Source of the DNA: Onchocerca lupi
Lineage: Eukaryota; Nematoda; Chromadorea; Rhabditida; Onchocercidae
Direction of reading: 5' to 3'
Length of the DNA: 64,000 bases
NCBI GenBank assembly: GCA_028564675.1
Contig: JAOVVO010000113.1
Coordinates: forward strand, 1 to 64,000
Position 1 is the first letter of the stretch. Each line of letters begins with the position of its first letter. Of this stretch, positions 1-14,200 are shown piece by piece. Under the pieces are notes generated by a model that was given only the letters and a program-made list of their open reading frames with translations, was not told the DNA's origin and made no database searches. The translations under genes and the position numbers were made by a program.

Positions 1-175
1 CCTATTTCTATTTTATCATGACTTGTACCTATTTCTATTTTATCATGACTTGTACCTATTTCTATTTTATCATGACTTGTACCTATTTCTATTTTATCAT
101 GACTTGTACCTATTTCTATTTTATCATGACTTGTACCTATTTCTATTTTATCATTATTTGTACCTATTACTATTT
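1..175. repeat. 27-bp minisatellite at left edge
   Basis: Six head-to-tail copies of a 27-bp unit start at 1, 28, 55, 82, 109 and 136, followed by a diverged partial copy. The first five are identical and the sixth differs at a few bases. The array probably continues to the left of the window. It would lie in the first intron of the candidate gene whose first exon is at 547-713. Confidence 0.95.
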
Positions 176-546
176 TTGGGATATTGAATATTACTGAAGA
201 AAAAATATTAAAAAAAAAGTATTATTTGTTTAATGTTCTTATTGTACCAATTATTAAATTTAATTATATTATTATTGACTTTACTGTACCAAATTTTTTG
301 TAAATCTCAAATAATCTGATTTAAAATTTCCAATTTCGAAAAAATTTATATTTAAATTTGAAAATTTCAAAACGTACCATTCCAAAAAATATTTTCTGCT
401 TCGGAAACCATGATGATGTTTTCTGCTTTTCGCTAAATTTGCATATCATTACAGGTAATTTACTTTAGCAAAAATTTTTAATTTGAATTGAAAATTTGAA
501 CTTAAATTTAAAAATTTGAGATCGTTTTGAGGAAAAAAAAATTGAC

Positions 547-713
547 CTTTCACAATTTAATGAAAAATTATCAGTAACGATTATTCCATTCTTATCAGTC
601 ACATCTGTTACAGTTAACTGTTGCTTATCAATCATTTCTGATATATTTTCGATTGATGTTTGACATTGTTTCATGTTTGACCGGTCGAAATGTCGCCCGT
701 TCCGTGCCATCAT
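547..713 (-). CDS. Candidate first coding exon of a gene leaving the window leftward
   Basis: Reading leftward from two tandem ATG codons at 713 and 710 there is an open block of 55 codons, polar and serine/threonine/asparagine-rich, with no recognisable domain. It ends at a plausible donor (GAAAG then gtcaat) just before 547; beyond this the sequence turns to A/T homopolymer. The codons are clearly less AT-rich than the surroundings, unlike most chance open frames here. No second exon is visible between 1 and 546, so the rest would lie outside the window. I do not recognise the protein. A chance open frame remains possible. Confidence 0.35.
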
Positions 714-3700
714 CTTTCCCTTTCTTCGGCGTTGATCGATTTTGTTTGAAACCGGTAAACGGATTTTTTTGAATCAAACCATTAATTAAAAACTCTCTGA
801 TATTTTTTATCGATTAGTCTTAAAAATAGAAATTCGATTATTAATGTGCTTTTAAAATTGCTTTTAAAAAATGAAAGTACTTTTAAAATTGTACAAATTA
901 AAATGGACAATTTCAGATTTGCTGATAACTATTGCTTTTCTTTATATACATCTTTCGATATTTATATATTATCTTGATTTTTGAATGATTTTTTAAATGT
1001 AGCATGAAAATTAAACAGTAACAAATTGGGATATTTTAGAAGATGGACTCCTGCTAAATAGTCAAATCAAACAACATTTTTCATCATAAAAAAAAAAAAA
1101 GTTTAATAATCCTTCAAATTGAACAAAATCTTACTTCAATAATTATCTCTTTTTTTTCTTTCTTTAGCTATTTTAGTGTATTTATTTCTAAAATTAGCTA
1201 TATCAAATTTTTCTCTTCAATAAAAATTTCTACTGAATTTAATTCGTAAGTAAAATTGAATAAGAATTGTTCCAGCTTCTGAAATACGAAAATTATTTGA
1301 TACTCGACAATTTATCGACTTAGTTTTTCATAATTTAATCCAAAACATTAAAAAGTTTTATTTTAATGTATTATTTGATGGATGAATAACAAAAAAACTC
1401 CAATCATACATCGTTTCCATATGAATAAAAACGATTTGAAATCAAAGAAAAAAAAAGAACGAAATACTAAAGTATCGAAAATTAATTTTTGATAAGAATT
1501 GAGTTTGCGGGAAATAAAAAAATTTAAAATGAATAAAATATTTATTATTAGGAAATTATAATGGTTATATTTCTTTAATTTAATAATATTGAAAAAATTC
1601 GCATCTTGCTCAAATAAATATCCTCTCAAATACGAACTTATCATCAAATCTTCCGATCAACAGGTAAATAAGTGAAGTTTTTTTTTTCTCAAGATTTACT
1701 TTGAATATCACGATTGATTCTAGCAATAATCTGAGCTCAATTATAAACTGATTAATGAAATTATCTCAAAGACCAAAATGAATTAATTCAACGAAAGAAC
1801 AAAAAAAAAAAAAAAAAGAAAAAAAAAGTTCGAGAAAAATTAATGATCGAGACAATTCTTTTCAAATTCTTCCATTTGTTTTCTTCGAGCAAAACAAATT
1901 TATAACATGTTTCTTATATTTAAATAAAGATTTCTGATGATCTTCAGAAATTGATAGATTATTTCCGTTATTATAAGTTCATTTTTAGACGAATTACTCG
2001 AAGAATTAAGTTGTGATCAGCAATTTTTAGCAACAATTTCCATTCCACGTCAGTGTTTATATCAGATTTGTTTGCAGAATTAAAATTAAAATAAATTAAA
2101 CGATGAATTGGATGATATTTAGGAATGAAAGAGTTAGAATTTTAAGAGATCATTAATGAGCTTGGAATAATTCAATAGAGAAAAAATGAATTACATAAAT
2201 TTGTAAAATTCAGGATGAAAAGTAATAAATGCATTCCAAAAGTTTCGGTACGAAATAATAAATGGATGAAATGATAACTTCAAATATTTGAATAAATATG
2301 CAATTTTGGAAGAAATTACAAAAATCGTGGAAACTTAATGAATTTCCGAAGATTTAGGAATGATTGAATCTATAATTTCTCTTTAGAATCATCACGAAGA
2401 GAAAGATTTTGTACAAATTCACAATGATTTTAAAATTATCGCATGAAATTGTGCCAGAAAAGATAAATAATCGGATAGTACTGATTGTTAAAACCGTTAT
2501 ATAATTTTGTACAAATTACCATATGTTATGAGTTTGGCATAACTATTTGTAAAAAGGAATAAAAATTGATTTTAGAAAATTGAATTTTTGTCTTTTTGAT
2601 ATTTAGGTAAAACAGAATACTGGAAATTGATTGTCATATCAAGATTTTCACAAGAAAAAGTAAATGTAGCATAACAAAAGTAAAACCGATATAAGAGATT
2701 GTAAGGAATTAACACAAAAATATGCTTGTTATGACCTCCTTGAAACAGTAATTAATCTATCAAAAAAAAAAAAAAATTATCTTTTCAAAGGAATACAATA
2801 AAAGTTCAAGTAAGGTCATCTTTCAAATTAGTATCGATCATAAAAGTGATATGGAGATGAAACACTCCGACAATCGAAATGACATCTGGCAGCAGATAAG
2901 AAGATAAAAGTTATGTAATGAATATAGCTACGTGAGTTTACGTGAATTTCGTGAACTTAAGCTATGTGAGTTTATGAAAATGACAAGTGTTACATATTTT
3001 TGATATAAAATATATACAAAAAGGGCCGACAAACATTCATAGCAAAAAGTAATTTCTTTTGAAAATAAGAATGGAAATGAATTGAGAATTATCAACGAAA
3101 GGTCCATGTAAATGCCATGAATTTAAATTACAATAAAAAATGGCTTCACAAAAAGTTTAATTTTCATTTTCCATTCTTTATTACTTTTTAGCATCAATAT
3201 ATATATATAGCTAACAAATGAAACTCTTTTTAGAAGAATAGAATTAATAGAAGGAAGAAAAAATGGGGAGCAAAAGAATAATGTTTTAGATTCTGATGTT
3301 TTTAGGCATCTTCAGAATCTTTAGAAATCGTTAGCAGTGCGGATAATGATCTTCAGTTGAAAGAATTGGTCGGATATTGATCAGATATTGATCATGATAT
3401 AAATAAAAAGTATCGATAATGAAATAAAAAATCGAATATTGATCATAGTATGAAAAAAAATCAATCGCCTTAATGCTAACATTGTGAGAATTTATCATAT
3501 ATGATGCGATATCCGAGAAGAATGATTATAAATTTTTGCTAGGCGATACAGGTAATTAGTATTGCTACCTAAATAACCTATTATAAGTTGTTTATTTTTA
3601 GTGAAACTTAAAAGAGAATCATATACGGTAAAAAGTTTTGCAAACATCTGAAAACATCTACTGCTTTAAATTTTTCGCAAAAAAAAGTTTTCGAAAAGTT

Positions 3701-5309
3701 CGCAACGTTTCCGGATAAAAAACAAAAAAATCATAACATTCTTCCTATAAGAATTGTTAAACTTTTCCTGTCACTCATTTTACAGAAAATATATGTAAAT
3801 TTTTGTTAAATCAAGTGAAATTTGACCCAAATGTGATTTATTCTCAACAAATTCGATGAAACCTTGAACATTTCTTTTTTTTTTTTGCCACTACTTTGGA
3901 AACGAAAACATGGATGATAGTACCTTTAATTTCCTTTTTTGTTGACAAATAAAAATTTTGCCATTAACTTACAATTTAATATTTTTTTGCTCATCCTGTC
4001 ATGTGCAAATAACTTTTTTTTTATATTTATTAACGACAAATTTATGAGAAATACGGTAATTTCAAATGTTCCCGATGAATCAATCAAAGTGATACATAAT
4101 ATATAAAAAACGTTGTGCAGGTCACTTTGATTTTCAAACCAGTTGATATTCGACCGATTTTTTTGTGCCGGATATGTAATAATATCAGTTAAGTTGAGAA
4201 TTTGTGATTTGTATGACAAATCGAAGCTACTTCTCTTCTAAGTCATATTTTCGAAGCAAAGGAGCTCATACACCTCAACAATTTAGAAAAAAAAAAACTC
4301 AAAAAATAATTAATTTCGAACTCAAAAAAATAATTGAAATAATTAATTTTTTTTTAAATGCAAGAATTTTCAGTTAATAACGAATAAAAAAACATTTTGG
4401 ACAAATGATCAAAATGGCAACATTTTGAAGTATTATTGGTTTGGAAGGAATTGTATATTCAAGAATTATTTTAATGCAAATCATTTTTCTAAATTTAGTT
4501 ATTGAAAAAGCGAGACTAAAATGTCAAGTTCACACTACAAAAGTTCGGATTTTTGTGATTTTTTTAGCAAATCATTTAATAAAGTTTTGAAAACTTGAAA
4601 AAAATTTGATTTTCAAAAATTCGAAAATTTTCATTTATTTTTTATATCATCATTCTCATTAATTAATCATAAATTATCTTTGCAAGATCAAATATTTTAA
4701 ACATTTATTTCGGATCTACAAAAAAATGCGCTATAAATGGAGCATTTGAATTTTTCAACAAAATTGCCATACATATCCTGTGAATTTAATTCAAATATTA
4801 TACCTAGAGGATACTATTGAATAATGCTTAAATATTGGCAAAATTTATAATTTCGATCCTCGTATTAACAATTTAAGATTAGAAGGCACAAACAAGATAT
4901 TTATTGTTTAAATCTTTTTCAATTAAATTTAAAAATTAAACACGGCAAAGAAAGTTTAATGAATTAATAAAAGATGAATAAACTTCACCAGTAAATTAAT
5001 GACTGAAATTTTAATTAGAATGAATCAAATTTTGTTTTCAAATATACCAATGAACTAATACAATATTTTCGTTTGAAAGTAAATTTACTTACTTTTTTTC
5101 GTGAAAACCTTTTTTGCAAATTTATTTACATCTTTCATCTTTCATGAATTTCTCAAAATGAAAATAAATCGCTGGAGATTTGTTTGCTAATTTCCTTCAT
5201 ATGTCAACAGAATTCAATTTTTTTCGTTCTTTTTTTTCAACTATTTCACAGTTTCGACATACTGATTTTATTTCAAACAGTCAACTCTAAAATTTTTGAA
5301 ATAATCGTG
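714..5309. other. Non-coding AT-rich stretch
   Basis: No exon-like block with flanking splice sites was found on either strand. The stretch holds A and T homopolymers (for example near 1800 and 2760) and no recognised repeat family. It could be an upstream flank of the leftward gene. Confidence 0.5.
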
Positions 5310-5434
5310 AAATTTTAATGCTCAAACGGTTATTTCTTATATTCAAATGCTGATTTGCTTTCTTTCCAGTTCATGCTGAAAGGAAGCAAACCAGCATTTG
5401 AATATAAGAAATTATCGTTTGAGTATTAAAATTT
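5310..5434 (+). other. Long near-perfect inverted repeat (hairpin), possible small-RNA precursor or foldback element
   Basis: The left arm (5310-5365) and right arm (5379-5434) are 56 nt each and flank a 13-nt loop. The reverse complement of the right arm differs from the left arm at five positions. If the plus strand is transcribed, three of these are G:U wobbles and only two are mismatches (U:U and A:C), giving about 54 of 56 positions paired. On the minus strand the same three would be A:C mispairs. No terminal duplication or transposase was noticed. It could be a miRNA-like or long-hairpin RNA precursor, or a small foldback (MITE-like) element. Confidence 0.7.
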
Positions 5435-8400
5435 GGAATTTTTTGAAAATTCAAAAAAGTCCTATGATCGTACATCTTGGGATACGTGAAATAAATTCTT
5501 AAGCATCTTTAAATAGGTCCAGCTTAAAGCTCAAATCTACATTGATTTGCATTATAGATGGGTAAAAAAAGGACAGTTTTTGTTATTTTATCAATTTTCA
5601 CATCAAAAAATCCATTTCAAATGAACAACTGGTCGAAATTAGGAATTTAGAAACTTTTTCACTTGTTCTAAAATGACAATAACTATACGTTCAATCAATT
5701 GTTCGTTCGCAATTATAGGTCAAGTCAAATAGTAAAGGTTACAGCATCACAAATAACTCCCATATATGATGAATGTTGGAATTCAATTTGAAAAATCAAC
5801 TAAAAATTGGGACATTTTAAGGATTAAATTGAATTGTTTATGGCTCAAACTGTAATCTCATTCTAATCACTTTCAGGAAAACTAGTTCAACGGATATTAC
5901 TTTGCAAATTCTGTATTATTTATTTTTGAAAAAAAAAAAAAATACACAAAAAAGATAATTAGTTAGGTGAGCTTTGAATTTTTATTTTTTGGCTAAAAAA
6001 GTTCGAATTTACATTTTTAACCAAAAAAAAAAAAAAAAAAAAAAAAAAAAGAAGAGATCGAACTAAAGCAGAGAAATTTAACATTTAAAGATTCTTTGAT
6101 TAAAATAGCCAATCTATTTATGAAAAGAAAAAAGTTCAAATTCTGTGTCCTTCTTCAGATGATTCGCGCCAATCAGATCAATAAATTTCAAACAAAATTT
6201 GAATTTTTCGAAAAGTGAGAATTCCCTCACAATGAAAACAACATCATCATGAAAAAGAAAAAAAAAAAACACTATAACTTCAAACTTTTCGGAATATTTC
6301 GTATCTTTTCGTGTTTCTTCAAATTTTTCGTATTTAAGATCTTAAAAAGCATTGGAATTTGCAATCTTCAGAAAAAGAACGATTGATTTGATCGATCAGA
6401 TCTTTTCTTCATTTTTTATTTTTATTTTTCAATTTATGCACTTTATTAACATTAGATACAATTAAAATGAATGAATAATCAAGTAAATATTAAACAAGAT
6501 CAGTAATAAATCGATTATGAAAATTTGCAATCAATATAAACATAATGATGCATGACTTAATTTGAAAATTTTAAAACTAATTTTGGAATTAAAATTTGAA
6601 AATTTTATTTTTTATTTCATAATGAATAGCACAATTTATTAAAAAAAATGGAAATAGTTCGTATTCTAGAATCTATCGTTCCGGCAGTGTGGAATTTATT
6701 TTATGTTTAACAAGTAGTAATTAGAAATTGTAAAGAAGATGAACAATTAATTAGAAGTTTGAAAGGAATATTATTAGAATCTGTTATTCAATTTGAATTT
6801 TTGAATTCGTACGTTAGAATCTCTTTTCAATTTTAGATTTCGAATGGAGTAGAATGAAATTTATTTCATGCCAAAACAGAATTTATTTCACGTTTAACAA
6901 ATTGTAATCAAAAATTATTAAAACGAAGAGCAATTAATTACTTGATTTATTATATGGATTACATGATTACATGATCTTGATCGATTGCAAAATCTACCCC
7001 TAAAAACAAAAATTTTAATTGAATTTTTCATTCTTTATTTATATGAAAATATTTTTAGCTAAAATAATCGTTCATTATATCATTATTTTTTTTGGGCACA
7101 AAATTTTTACTATTCTCGAAATACATGATTTGAAATTTTTCAATTTAATCACAATAAGTGATGAATTTACAAAATGAGGAAATAATTCAGTCGAAAACAA
7201 TAATCAATTTAATTCATTTCAGAATGTTCAGAATTCCAAGAAAATAATTGCTTTTACGATAATAAACTAAATTTAAAAAGCATCGATCAGGGTTTAATTT
7301 CCAAGTGTACTTGAAATGATGCTAAAAAATAATCATAAAACTTTGATATGTTTTAAATTGGAATATTCTAAAGTTGAGATGTAGATGGAAGTTGTTATAT
7401 TCTGGTGTCAAAAAGATATTTTAAAAGTAAGAAAATTCCGGAATTAAAAATATTCTGAAATTAAGAACATTTTTTCCTGCTGTATCATAGGTCATTACGA
7501 ACATTTGTCCTGCTGTGTATAGATCATCATTGTTGTTATTTAAATAAACGATAGGTTATTATAATTTCACATTTGACCTAAATTCGTTAAAATTGATTAA
7601 TAAAATGAATGAAATTGGTTAACTTTTTACTTAATCTAAAAATGAGATTAGATAAAAGATAATATGATATCGAAACACATTTATTATAAAAAAAAAAAAA
7701 AAAAAAAAAAATTAAATGTAATCATTATTTTTTCTTCTATTTAATTGGAAAATGTCTTTTGATTATTAAATGTGGCAGAAATAATTTGATAATTTTCATT
7801 GAAAATCAATTGTTCTCATTGATATTTCGAGCTTTGCGATTTCTTTTATTTCTTAATTTGTTATTTGACGCCTCGAACTTTTCGTTCATATTTTTCGATT
7901 AAGTTATTTTTAAAACGTGCCTAAACGTATCTTTATCTTTAAAGCGTATCTAAATGTACCTAAAAAAAAATCAACTGATTATTTGGTACAAGAAAATGAA
8001 ATGAATATCTGATAAAGTCATAAAAACCATATTAATGATACTAACTGTCAAATTAATTGAACTCATTCATTATTAAGTAATTAATCCTGCTATATTTCGT
8101 AATTAATCAACTGAATCTATTTGATAAATAATTAAGTAAACCGAAGTTTATTTTACAAATAATTAAGTAATCGAAAAATTTCGAATTACATAATACCTAA
8201 AACGTTTTGTTTTACATATTTTTAAAGGTATATAAAATCTATTAACCGTTCTATTAAAACATTTGTTGGCATATTCAATCTATTTTAACTCTTAGAAGAT
8301 AAAATGTTCACGTGATATCTTTGGGCTATGTACTTTATTGAATTGTGTTATTCACGTAGAATTTTTCAGACACGTTTTTTGCAGAATTTTTCACGTGATA

Positions 8401-9880
8401 TCTTTGTGATACATACCTACAGTAACCTTTGATAACGGAATAAAAGTATCAAATAAAACATTTCAACATTACAGTAATGCCGTTACGATAGCAGTGAGAT
8501 GATTGACAAATGACAGTTAGTGTGGCGCAATATGGAACGACTTTACGTCTTCGATATTGAATATTTAGCTATCATTTCATTGCAGATAGAACAGAACATT
8601 TGATATTCCAAGTTTTGTATTTATTTTAGAAACCTTTTTTTATATTTCATTCGAAATTTATTATCACTTAACAAGTTCTTCTAATATTGCAGCAAGCAGT
8701 GAAGGCTAGATTAAACACACTGATAAACTGATAGACACGTATGTGGAATGTTATCATGAATAGATAGATGTACGAAAAGCATCAATAAGTAGGTAAAGAA
8801 AAATGAGAATCAATGACAATAATGACGTTTTGAAGCAGAGAAACGAGTTAATTAATTGAATAAGATTCCAAAATGAATGAAGTTTGTGCATTACTAAAGG
8901 TTTTAAGTAATAAATTAAACGCACTCCTGATAATATCTGCAATTCTTCTATAATTTAAATTTTGGATTTGAAACTTAATGGTAAGTAACAAATATCTTCT
9001 ATATTTCACTTTAATTTCTTCAATGCTTGTGTATTTAAATATCTATGCACTTCGTGTGTTTAATAATTTTTTTTTTTTTTTTGAAATATTTAAATACAAT
9101 CTTTACGAAACATAAATTCTCTATGAATTACAAAATCATTACTGCATAAAACAGAATGATATAAAATAGACTTTGGAAATGTCTTTTAATTTTAATTTTT
9201 AAATTCCATTATTATATATATTACTATTGTTTTATAACTTCTTCATAATAACAAATGTTACAGGAATGTTTACGTATCACGTAGAATAAAACTGCGTGTA
9301 TTGAAACGAGTCAACTTTTTACTATAATTTGTACAGATTGCAGAATACATATATGGCTGGATAGATAAGTAATTCTACCTTTTAACAGAATAAAACAACT
9401 GAGATCATTTTCGTGAATTTTATCTCGCATGAAATCAAGTTTGAAATTTCGTCTGGCGTAAAAGTAACAATATCCAAATGAAAGGAAACATTTTTTGAGC
9501 GCTAAATAAATTTGAATAATAATGACATAATTTGAAAGATATAACAACATCAAATAAGCAACTAAATAAATAAAAACCTCAGTAATTAAGATGACAAGTT
9601 TATGTTTCAGGTATTGCTAAATTCTCGCATCATCCATGTCATCCATGTCATTTAATTATCCATACATCGAATAATCAAGTAGTTCCGAATACTATCATAC
9701 TCACACGACAGAATCAATTCTGGATGAATTCTAAAGTTGTAAAAATAGTCTTATACTGAAGCATATTCATCTTTCCACAAATCTCGGACAAAGAAAGCAT
9801 AGCAACATTCCCGGGAAATAAATCAGATATATTATATTGTCAAACTCGCACATATAGGCGGTTTAAGTTATTCTAGAGGA
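5435..9880. other. Non-coding AT-rich stretch
   Basis: No supported coding exon or RNA gene was seen. There are long A tracts near 6025 and 7690 and a T tract near 9070. A somewhat more GC-rich patch around 8460-8560 has no identified function. Confidence 0.5.
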
Positions 9881-9884
9881 GATG

Positions 9885-10120
9885 ACATTTTTCTAATGCT
9901 GTCAGAAAAATCCGAAAATTAAAATTTATATAAACAAGGAATGGTAAAGTTCAAAAAGCGCATAGTTTCAAATGGACCAACAAGTCGATAAACATGTTTC
10001 CCTCCAAAATACTAAACAAAAGAACAAACATGCTTCCCGCTAAAACGGAATCAGGTTCATCACCAGAAGGAGAAACATATTTCATAACAAAGGATAAATA
10101 TGTTTCTCGCCGAGATGATA
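9885..10120. repeat. Dispersed repeat copy A, with internal degenerate tandem units
   Basis: About 110 bp from the block reading 'ctgtcagaaaaatccgaaa' aligns with 58180-58300 in the same orientation. The shared core is 'caagtcgataaacatgttt' here and 'caagttgataaacatgttt' at 58264. Within copy A the core recurs in decayed form at 9987, 10022 and 10093, so the element has internal repetition. No coding capacity was recognised. It is an old interspersed repeat of unknown class. Confidence 0.55.
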
Positions 10121-11247
10121 GACATAACGGACACCAAGATGATCGAATTAACAGGTAAACCAGGCGAGTTCGAAGAGGCGACAAATTGGAGATCAGGAAA
10201 GGAAGAGTCCCGCAAGGATATATAATCCTTATATACTTTGGAGAAAAAGGTTTCCTGTCTACGGGTTCTTATTTACAAATTCTACGTACATCAGCTTCTA
10301 CAATCTACTGTTCTATAACAATTGACAGTTTCAACAACAATCAATCGGCAATTTTAAATGACTATTCTGCCTTATTAGCAAAAAAAGAAGAATTCTTTGA
10401 TCAGTTATGTTGGGTATTCTTTGATTATTGTTTGTATTATTCAGGAAGAAGAAATCTTCCATTTATCAATAAAATCTTTTCTCACCAAAGATTCGTTTGT
10501 GCCGCAAACCAAGCCAACTTTCGCAACAAATGCAGCTTTTATGACAGAAATGTATTTACTACAATCAGTAAATATGATACAAAGTAATTAGTACATCTGA
10601 TTGGCAAAACAGCGATTAGGTATAATCAGAGTTTCAGGAATATAATTAAAATAATACAGTATCATCCTTAGGTTTCAACAGCAACCAAAAATTTCTCTAT
10701 ATTTGATTTTTGTGAAACATACATGGCAAAAGATAGTAAATGGGGAAAAGACTGAATGGATTTATTTTTACGATATGATTAGCTTAGAATAGAAGATGAA
10801 CATTTAGAAAAAATAGCTATCAAAAATACTTGACTCAAATCAACAAACAGAATCAACGTTACAGTGGAAATCTCAAAGACAAATATTTGAAGAATAGTAG
10901 AAAAATATCTTCGATGACCAATGATTCTAATTGTTACATACTACTCAAAAGCTCAAGGATCTATTTATCATACATACACGTCGCACTTTAAACAATACTT
11001 CAGGTTATGTAGCATAGCAAAAATTCCTATCACTAGACCTTTAAATTGAAATACAGAATTGAGATCGAAATGAAAGAAAAATAAAATATGTAAAACATGT
11101 TAAAATCTAAAGGCAACAATTAAAACTCTAAAGAGAATTCATGAAACAGTTAGTCACGTATTTGCGAAAAAAATGGATTTTCAAGGCAGGAGACATTCTA
11201 ACTTTAAATGAAATCTTCAGCAACTTTCCATACAGTATTTAATGCAT

Positions 11248-14200
11248 TTAAACTTTTGGTGATTCATGTGACAAACGTTCAACATCATTGAAACGTACTG
11301 CTGTACCACCTCCAGAAGTTGGGATACATTCACCCTAGAAGGAAGAACTTCATTAGTCAGTTTTCATTATTTTTTAAGGATAATTGAAAATATTTTTACT
11401 ACATTATTCACATAATAACTAATATATTACTCAAATCTGAAAACTTTGCTAAGTGCCACATTATCACTTTTAAAAAGACTTCTTGAGTGGAATCATAAGC
11501 CCATAATCAAATGCCTATCTGATGCATAATTCATAGCCATCATTAGAAGACACATTGAATTGAATAACTAAACAAAACAATCAAACGAATGATTCTTTTT
11601 GACAATTAAATTTTATGTTTCAAATATTAGATTTTAAACCCTGAATCACTTACATTTCTTTGAAATGTAAAAATTCAAAAGAATACCTTAACAACATGTG
11701 TAGTGAGACAACCTTTTTGATCAACCTCTTGATGTGTCAACACATAATCGGAGCATTTTTTCAGTTCTTCCGCATTTAATTTATTCGTAGTTCTGCAAAA
11801 TTTCGGCAATCGTGGCTGTAAGATAGTTCCTTCCGGAATGCGATTTCGAGGTTGGTGATCAATCACTCTACAATTCGCACTTTTGGACCGTCTGTGAAAT
11901 CGTGTATTATAATAGCCAGTGCGAGTTTTCGTTGAAGCCTAGAAACAGACAATCCTATTAATAAGATCATATTCTTATAAATGTCATAAATATTTTATTT
12001 TTGTACTTGGTCCATCTACTAAAATCTCTTTTGTAATCATAATCATTCAAACTAGCATTTTCAAAATATTTTTTAATTAACTAACATTTTGATTCGCAGT
12101 TCGCTCTTCCCACTTCTGTCTTGCAAGCGCAACACGATGAGGTGTAGACAATTCTTCATTCTGCATGGTCTTAAAAAATACATCTTACACAATATTATCG
12201 ATTTAAAGGAAATAGAGTGTTCTGGATTCGAAGAGAAAATTTAAATATCTTGCTATGACAATTCCAAAACAAATCTATTTACAAAATTTTTAAAAAAGAC
12301 CGATTAACACAATATTTGAGTTTAATTTCAGAAAAGAGAAATTTTAATTTCCGTCAACAGCTAGTACATTACAATCCGTTACTAAAATGGTGTGATAAAA
12401 ATTTGAAATCCAATGCAATAAAAGAGCTAACCTTGTCACTGTTGATCAAATCAGCATCAGCTGTTGTGACCGTATTATGAATATTTTCAATGCTTTTGAA
12501 ACGTTTAGTTGATGAAATAAGCGGTCTTTCGCATATTTCGCGTACCTTAAAACTTCAATAATTTTTAAACAACATAAAGAGTTATTCCAAGGAATAGTTA
12601 ATTATATTTTCTCATAAAATTACTAACCTGATGGAGTGTTTTCTCTTTTTTACGAAGCTGTTCTTGGTACAATCTTTCACGTCGTCTATGTTCTTCTTCT
12701 TGATTTAATTTGTCGTTCTCTTCCAATTCACAATGCTCCAAACGTTGACGCAAAAGCAAGTTTTCACGCTACAAATCAAAAAATGTGTAATGGAAAACTT
12801 AATTTAAACAAAGTCAGAACAAATTATTGCAGCTAAAGACAACTGAGAATTCACCCGCATCTGCTTCAGTTTATTTGTTAATGTTGACAAAAGTCGTTCC
12901 GTTTCATCCTTCTCCTCTTCAAGTTCTTCAATGCGCACTTCTTGAAGATCAACAGTACACAAAGCTCGCTGCAACTGTTGCTCCATTTCAGCCGCTGTAG
13001 AAAGTAAATATTTTTGATATTTATCTAATTTTGTTCAGAAAGAGAACATTAAACTGCGACAGGTAAGTCTCTTGAATGAGCGAAAATATAATACAACATT
13101 ATTTAACTATTTAAGCGGCATGTTCCCAATATTAGCTTGAGCTTGCACCTAACAGTACTGTAGGTAATCTTTTCAAGTATTTAGCTGGTATTAGCGATTT
13201 AGAGATCATTCTGACAAAACATTGACATCCGTGAAAGGAATAAAAAACAAACTCTGGAGAATAAAAGTTAAAAGTCCCAAACTTACCTTTACGTTCAAAT
13301 ATTTCTTGCAAAGAACCACGTTCCTGTGCAATGTGTTGATAATAATCACGTAACCGCGCTATCGATTCTGCATCTTCGGAACCAGAAATAGTGAATGGCG
13401 GTGGTGATGGAAAGGACAATACCTCTTTGTCCTAAAAGATGATAAGACATGTATTTCGGAAACTTGTCACCATATGATTTAAAAACAACAAAGAAAAGCA
13501 AATACGCTAACCGAGATATTTATGGAGCCTAATTTGTTCAACCATTTCAGGAAATCACGACGACTAATTGGAAAACCGGATTGAGACGGTGGCAAAACTT
13601 CGTTTCCTTCCGAAACTGCAATATCCTTCGACAGCTGCGCAAAATTTAATACACCCTAAATACAAATTGTAATAAAAACAAGATTGACATGAAACTGTAG
13701 AAAAATTGAAAAAAAAATTGTTACATGAAATTATAATATTTTCCCGAAGTTATTGAATCTCAGAAAAGTGTAATAAGAAAAGACGGCAAAGCATAATAAG
13801 TTACTCACTTGATTCTCATTGAAATCTTCTGGCTTTGGATTTAGACAAATAATCATACGCACTTTTCCAGTTCCTTCGAAAGAATTTTTGAATAAATGTG
13901 TTATTTTCGAATCCCTATACGAAATTGTAGCTGCTTTGTCACGCAACTGATTGTCCCTATAAGCGCATTTTTTATACTCAAAATGTCATCAATTCTATGT
14001 CTACAATTCTTCATTCCTCGTATTTTAATCAAAATATAATTCACAAATTCTCGAACAACATTATGAAAATTTTAATATTAATAAAAATTACATCGTTATA
14101 TTTATGCAAAATTTTTGGAATAGCTATAATCATCGGAAATGACTCTTAGAATTTCTAATATGTTTATTCTAGGATATACTGAACATTTAGACTATGTTAA

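Noticed and set aside
3926..4219. Minus-strand open frame of 97 codons in the left gene-free region.
   Set aside because: No splice context or recognisable protein features; A/T tracts supply the Lys/Phe/Asn-rich sequence.
10186..10588. Plus-strand open frame of 133 codons and an overlapping exon-like block from about 10444 with acceptor 'tattattcag' (reads KSFLTKDSFVPQTKPTF).
   Set aside because: The block has a good acceptor and faintly recalls a ubiquitin-chain elongation (UFD2-type) segment, but no partner exons or clear motifs were found. It sits next to a dispersed repeat, so it is not called as a gene.
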